From Actinomycetota bacterium (lineage in GTDB: Bacteria; Actinomycetota; Acidimicrobiia; Acidimicrobiales; Aldehydirespiratoraceae), in assembly GCA_012271125.1 (NCBI GenBank), contig JAAXHB010000163.1:1-7491 (forward strand): 7,491 bases of DNA, read 5' to 3'. Each line of letters begins with the position of its first letter. Position 1 is the first letter of the stretch. Positions 5,499-7,491 of the stretch are shown here, piece by piece. A program made the translations under genes and the position numbers. The notes beneath the pieces are model-generated. The model saw only the letters and a list, made by a program, of their open reading frames with translations. It was not told where the DNA came from and searched no databases.

Positions 5499-6296
5499 TT
5501 AAGCAGGGCTGCGCAAGCAACGGACGGCTTGAGCCGGATCTACAGAGCGAACCAGGGTTTCGCCAACTAATACGGCGTCATAGCCGGCTTCGGCTAAGGC
5601 TTGAGCATCCGTTGCGTCTTGGATACCGGATTCTGCGACCTTGATGACGGAATCGGGGATATTTGATGCCATGTGCACAGCGCGGCTTTGATCGACTTCA
5701 AAGGTGAGCAGATCACGCTGGTTGACACCTACTAGTGATGCTTCTGCTGTCAAGGCTGCTTCTAGTTCGGCTTCATCGTGGATTTCCACAAGGGAGTCCA
5801 TCCCGACTTGGGTTGCGAGCTGGGAGAAGCGGATTAGTTCGTCTTGGGTGAGTGCCGCAGCGATTAGCAACACGCAGTCGGCACCCATGATTCGGGCGTC
5901 GAGGACGTCTTTTGCGTCGACTGTGAAATCTTTGCGCAAGACCGGTAGTTGAGTGCTGTTGCGCGCCGCGGCAAGGTCTTCGGGTGATCCGTTGAAGTAT
6001 TGATTGTCTGTGAGAACAGACAGGCATGATGCGCCGCCGGTTTGGTATTCCTGCGCGAGTTGGGCGGGGTCAACAAAGTCTGGGTTAAGCCCTTCGCGGA
6101 GGTTGCCTTTGGAGGGAGAGCGTCGCTTGATTTCAGCTATTACTGCGATCTCGTCTGGGGGGGTGTTTTGGATTGCGTTGGCGAAGCCGCGTGTTGCTGG
6201 CGCTTCAAGTGCTGTGTCAAAAAGAGATTGGAAGTCACGGGTGTCGGCGGCGGCTTGTTGGCGATGTGATGCCAGGATTTCGTCGAGATAGGTCAT
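5499..6296 (-). CDS. trpC: Indole-3-glycerol phosphate synthase TrpC
   Basis: A 265-residue TIM-barrel enzyme that decarboxylates and closes CdRP to indole-3-glycerol phosphate, feeding TrpA. All active-site residues known from the Sulfolobus enzyme can be placed: Glu55 and Lys57 in AEIKRRSPSKG, Lys122 in VLRKDF, Glu171 in LVEIHDE, Asn192 in GVNQRDL, and Glu222-Ser223 in AESGI. The last four positions are offset by a constant 12 residues from their Sulfolobus counterparts, which supports the alignment. It is monofunctional and separate from TrpF, unlike the fused E. coli enzyme. The ATG lies 3 nt after the J-domain gene's stop, with no Shine-Dalgarno sequence, so translational coupling to that gene is likely. 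It is the first trp gene of the cluster. trpE, trpG and trpD are not nearby within the window. Confidence 0.97.
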   Translation of the reverse strand: MTYLDEILASHRQQAAADTRDFQSLFDTALEAPATRGFANAIQNTPPDEIAVIAEIKRRSPSKGNLREGLNPDFVDPAQLAQEYQTGGASCLSVLTDNQYFNGSPEDLAAARNSTQLPVLRKDFTVDAKDVLDARIMGADCVLLIAAALTQDELIRFSQLATQVGMDSLVEIHDEAELEAALTAEASLVGVNQRDLLTFEVDQSRAVHMASNIPDSVIKVAESGIQDATDAQALAEAGYDAVLVGETLVRSVDPAQAVRCLRSPA

Positions 6297-6299
6297 TGG

Positions 6300-6935
6300 T
6301 CAATGACGAACTTCGCGACGGTGGCGACTAGTGACTAGCACCACAAACGGTGAAATCAGGAACAGAAGCGCGGCGAGTCCAATCAACCAAAGCCCGAACA
6401 GGCCTACTCGTGCTAGTCGGGTGACGAAGGCGAGGATTATGCACAGGACTCCAAACATGAGCGCACTGGGAGCACCCAGGCGCATCCAGGAAGGCAGTGA
6501 GCCTTGGGAGTAAGTCTCTGTGTCAGTTGCTTGGGTTACCCAGGGGCTGTTGCTGGTGCCATAGATGTCTGACCATGATTCGCCTGACCCATAGTGGTTA
6601 TGTTGGGAATAGGCGTAACTTTGCCCATACGGGTTGAAGTCATCAAAAGAGTCGTATCGGGCATAGTCCTCTTCATTGTCGTTATAGGAATCTTTTTTGA
6701 AAGGATCGTCGTCACCGAAGTTGGCGGGTTCGGAAAACCAGAAGTCGGCTTGAGCTTTTGAAACTGGATCTGAAAGCGTTGTCCATGCTCGGTTTATCTG
6801 GCGCATTCGTTCAGCGGCTTTGGGGTCACCGTTGTTCAGGTCGGGATGATATTTGCGTGCGAGGCGACGGTAGGCGCTGCGAATCTCTGAGTGCGGGGCA
6901 CCAGGCGGGACTCCAAGCACTCTGTAGGGATTCAT
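6300..6935 (-). CDS. Membrane-anchored J-domain (DnaJ-like) protein
   Basis: A 211-residue protein with three parts. Residues 2-62 are a J-domain: YRVLGVPPGA, then AYRRLARKYHPD with the HPD triplet (30-32) that stimulates Hsp70/DnaK ATPase, then a third helix ending in LSDP. Residues about 70-148 form a polar, low-complexity linker rich in Asp, Tyr, Asn, Ser and Gln. Residues about 154-172 and 178-202 are two hydrophobic helices followed by a basic tail (RHRREVRH). It lacks the G/F stretch, zinc finger and C-terminal substrate domains of true DnaJ, so it is a J-domain co-chaperone probably fixed in the cytoplasmic membrane with the J-domain inside. Its client is unknown. It lies 3 nt upstream of trpC and downstream of ygfZ on the same strand. 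The ATG begins directly at the J-domain. No Shine-Dalgarno sequence is visible. Confidence 0.88.
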   Translation of the reverse strand: MNPYRVLGVPPGAPHSEIRSAYRRLARKYHPDLNNGDPKAAERMRQINRAWTTLSDPVSKAQADFWFSEPANFGDDDPFKKDSYNDNEEDYARYDSFDDFNPYGQSYAYSQHNHYGSGESWSDIYGTSNSPWVTQATDTETYSQGSLPSWMRLGAPSALMFGVLCIILAFVTRLARVGLFGLWLIGLAALLFLISPFVVLVTSRHRREVRH

Positions 6936-6946
6936 GTCATCAGCGT

Positions 6947-7069
6947 ATGTCAGCTGACACCCTGGAAACAGAGGCCGAAGAAACAGGTGCCGAAGAAACA
7001 GACGCCTCTGAAACAGATGCCAAAGAAACAGGTGCCGCTGAAACAGCCGACGACGGTTCGCTTATTTGA
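6947..7069 (+). CDS. Possible small acidic repeat ORF, antisense to the main transcript (doubtful)
   Basis: A 40-codon frame with ATG at 6947 and TGA at 7067-7069 exactly fills the space between the J-domain gene and ygfZ, on the opposite strand. Its peptide is acidic and consists largely of a five-residue repeat E-T-(E/G/D)-A-x repeated about six times. The regular frame follows necessarily from the 15-bp DNA repeat, so it is not independent evidence for coding. There is no good Shine-Dalgarno sequence, and transcription of the surrounding genes goes the other way. I list it because one repeat variation (GAC/GAT) is silent in this frame. Confidence 0.15.
   Translation: MSADTLETEAEETGAEETDASETDAKETGAAETADDGSLI
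6965..7054. repeat. Six-unit 15-bp minisatellite between ygfZ and the J-domain gene
   Basis: Six consecutive units begin at 6965, 6980, 6995, 7010, 7025 and 7040. On the plus strand the consensus is GAAACAGnnGCCnnn: the first seven bases are invariant, GCC is kept in the first five units, and positions 8-9 and 13-15 vary. The last unit is degenerate. The array takes up most of the 126-bp spacer between the two minus-strand genes. Length variation by slippage is expected for such an array. Any effect on the downstream J-domain gene and trp genes is unknown. Confidence 0.95.
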
Positions 7070-7491
7070 TTACCTCGGCGGTGTGTGCAGCGATTGTCAC
7101 CGTTGTTGCCTGTTCAGTTGTTGCCGATTCAGTTGTGGACGGTTCGATGCGACGCTGAACCGGTCCTAGGAGATAGGTGGCTGAGCTGTCGTGTGCCACG
7201 GAGGTGACTGAGCCGACTTTTTTGCCTGATTCGTCGTTTATTTGTGCGTCGATTTCAATGTTTGCGACTGTGTCTATGCGCATGAGGCGCACTGGATGCG
7301 GAGCATTTCCGCCGCGGCTGTCGATGCGGGCGACGAGTTCTTGTCCTGTGTAGCAGCCTTTTGTGAAGCTGACCGAGCACTCAACCAATCCGTCGATTCC
7401 GGCGGGGATGGTGTCTGCGGTCAGTTCTTTACCCATGGCTGGGAATCGAGCTTTTACCCGGCGAAGCTCGAAATCCTCGGGGGATAGTTCT
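7062..7491 (-). CDS. ygfZ: YgfZ/GcvT-like folate-binding protein, C-terminal part (5' end outside window)
   Basis: About 143 C-terminal residues are present and the start lies beyond the window edge. The family signature is clear: FTKGCYTGQELVARI with the conserved cysteine of KGCYxGQE, preceded by ELTADTIPAGIDG, both typical of YgfZ. YgfZ is related to the glycine-cleavage T protein. It binds folate and supports assembly or repair of certain iron-sulfur enzymes. The following beta-barrel segment (PVRLMRIDT...GKKVGSVTSVAHD) is also as expected. The last ~25 residues form an unusual Thr/Ala/Glu-rich tail (STTESATTEQATTVT) encoded by 15-bp repeats. The TAA is at 7062-7064. An ATG within the fragment (MGKEL, 7434-7436) is internal, because similarity to the family continues upstream of it. 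Confidence 0.9.
   Translation of the reverse strand, partial: ELSPEDFELRRVKARFPAMGKELTADTIPAGIDGLVECSVSFTKGCYTGQELVARIDSRGGNAPHPVRLMRIDTVANIEIDAQINDESGKKVGSVTSVAHDSSATYLLGPVQRRIEPSTTESATTEQATTVTIAAHTAEVIK
7102..7146. repeat. Three 15-bp tandem repeats within the ygfZ 3' coding end
   Basis: On the plus strand the units are GTTGTTGCCTGTTCA (7102-7116), GTTGTTGCCGATTCA (7117-7131) and GTTGTGGACGGTTCG (7132-7146). The first two agree at 13 of 15 bases; the third is more diverged (11 of 15 against the second). In the ygfZ frame they encode consecutive five-residue units close to (S/A)TTE(S/Q). The tail adds nothing to the recognised YgfZ fold and appears to have grown by slippage. Confidence 0.85.

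Noticed and set aside
5383..5520. 46-residue N-terminal extension of TrpF
   Set aside because: The extension overlaps the end of trpC and precedes the classic MFVKICGIT start. Its composition (Cys, Phe, Pro-rich) is that of untranslated sequence.
7062..7436. A complete small protein starting at the ATG at 7436
   Set aside because: The frame continues upstream to the window end with YgfZ-like sequence, so this methionine is internal.

Overview
The window is a 7.5 kb chromosomal segment with bacterial housekeeping and biosynthetic genes, mostly on the minus strand. Protein style (Ala/Val-rich, moderately high GC, an actinobacterial-looking SmpB tail, YgfZ followed by a small J-domain protein and trp genes) suggests an actinobacterium, possibly Acidimicrobiia. 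This is a judgement by eye and no marker here settles it.

Layout. 1-122 (+) is the 3' end of smpB. 123-312 is a gene-free stretch between convergent genes and holds a long inverted repeat (159-277). 313-924 (-) encodes a seven-helix PQ-loop/SWEET-type membrane protein, and 980-1774 (-) is thiD (HMP-P kinase, thiamine pathway). 1856-2614 (+) is a classical short-chain dehydrogenase, divergent from thiD and convergent with the trp cluster. 2675-6296 (-) is a four-gene tryptophan cluster, transcribed trpC > trpF > trpB > trpA. Upstream of it on the same strand are a membrane-anchored J-domain protein (6300-6935) and the 3' part of a ygfZ-like folate-binding protein (7062-7491, cut by the window end).

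How they work together. TrpF isomerises phosphoribosylanthranilate, TrpC closes the indole ring, and the TrpA/TrpB complex makes tryptophan. These are the last four steps of the pathway. trpE, trpG and trpD are not in the window. The J-domain gene sits 3 nt from trpC and is probably co-transcribed with it, without an obvious biochemical link. ThiD and the PQ-loop protein may form a second small unit.

Unusual features are mostly not in the proteins. Short tandem repeats of 15 or 18 bp occur at the 3' ends of trpA, trpF and ygfZ, and a six-unit 15-bp array fills the ygfZ/J-domain spacer. trpB and trpA are linked by a 7-codon mini-ORF with overlapping TAATG junctions on both sides. A ~119-nt structured element lies downstream of smpB. 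Nearly all minus-strand genes lack a visible Shine-Dalgarno sequence. I found no CRISPR array, insertion sequence, tRNA or rRNA. No clearly new defence or catalytic system is evident.
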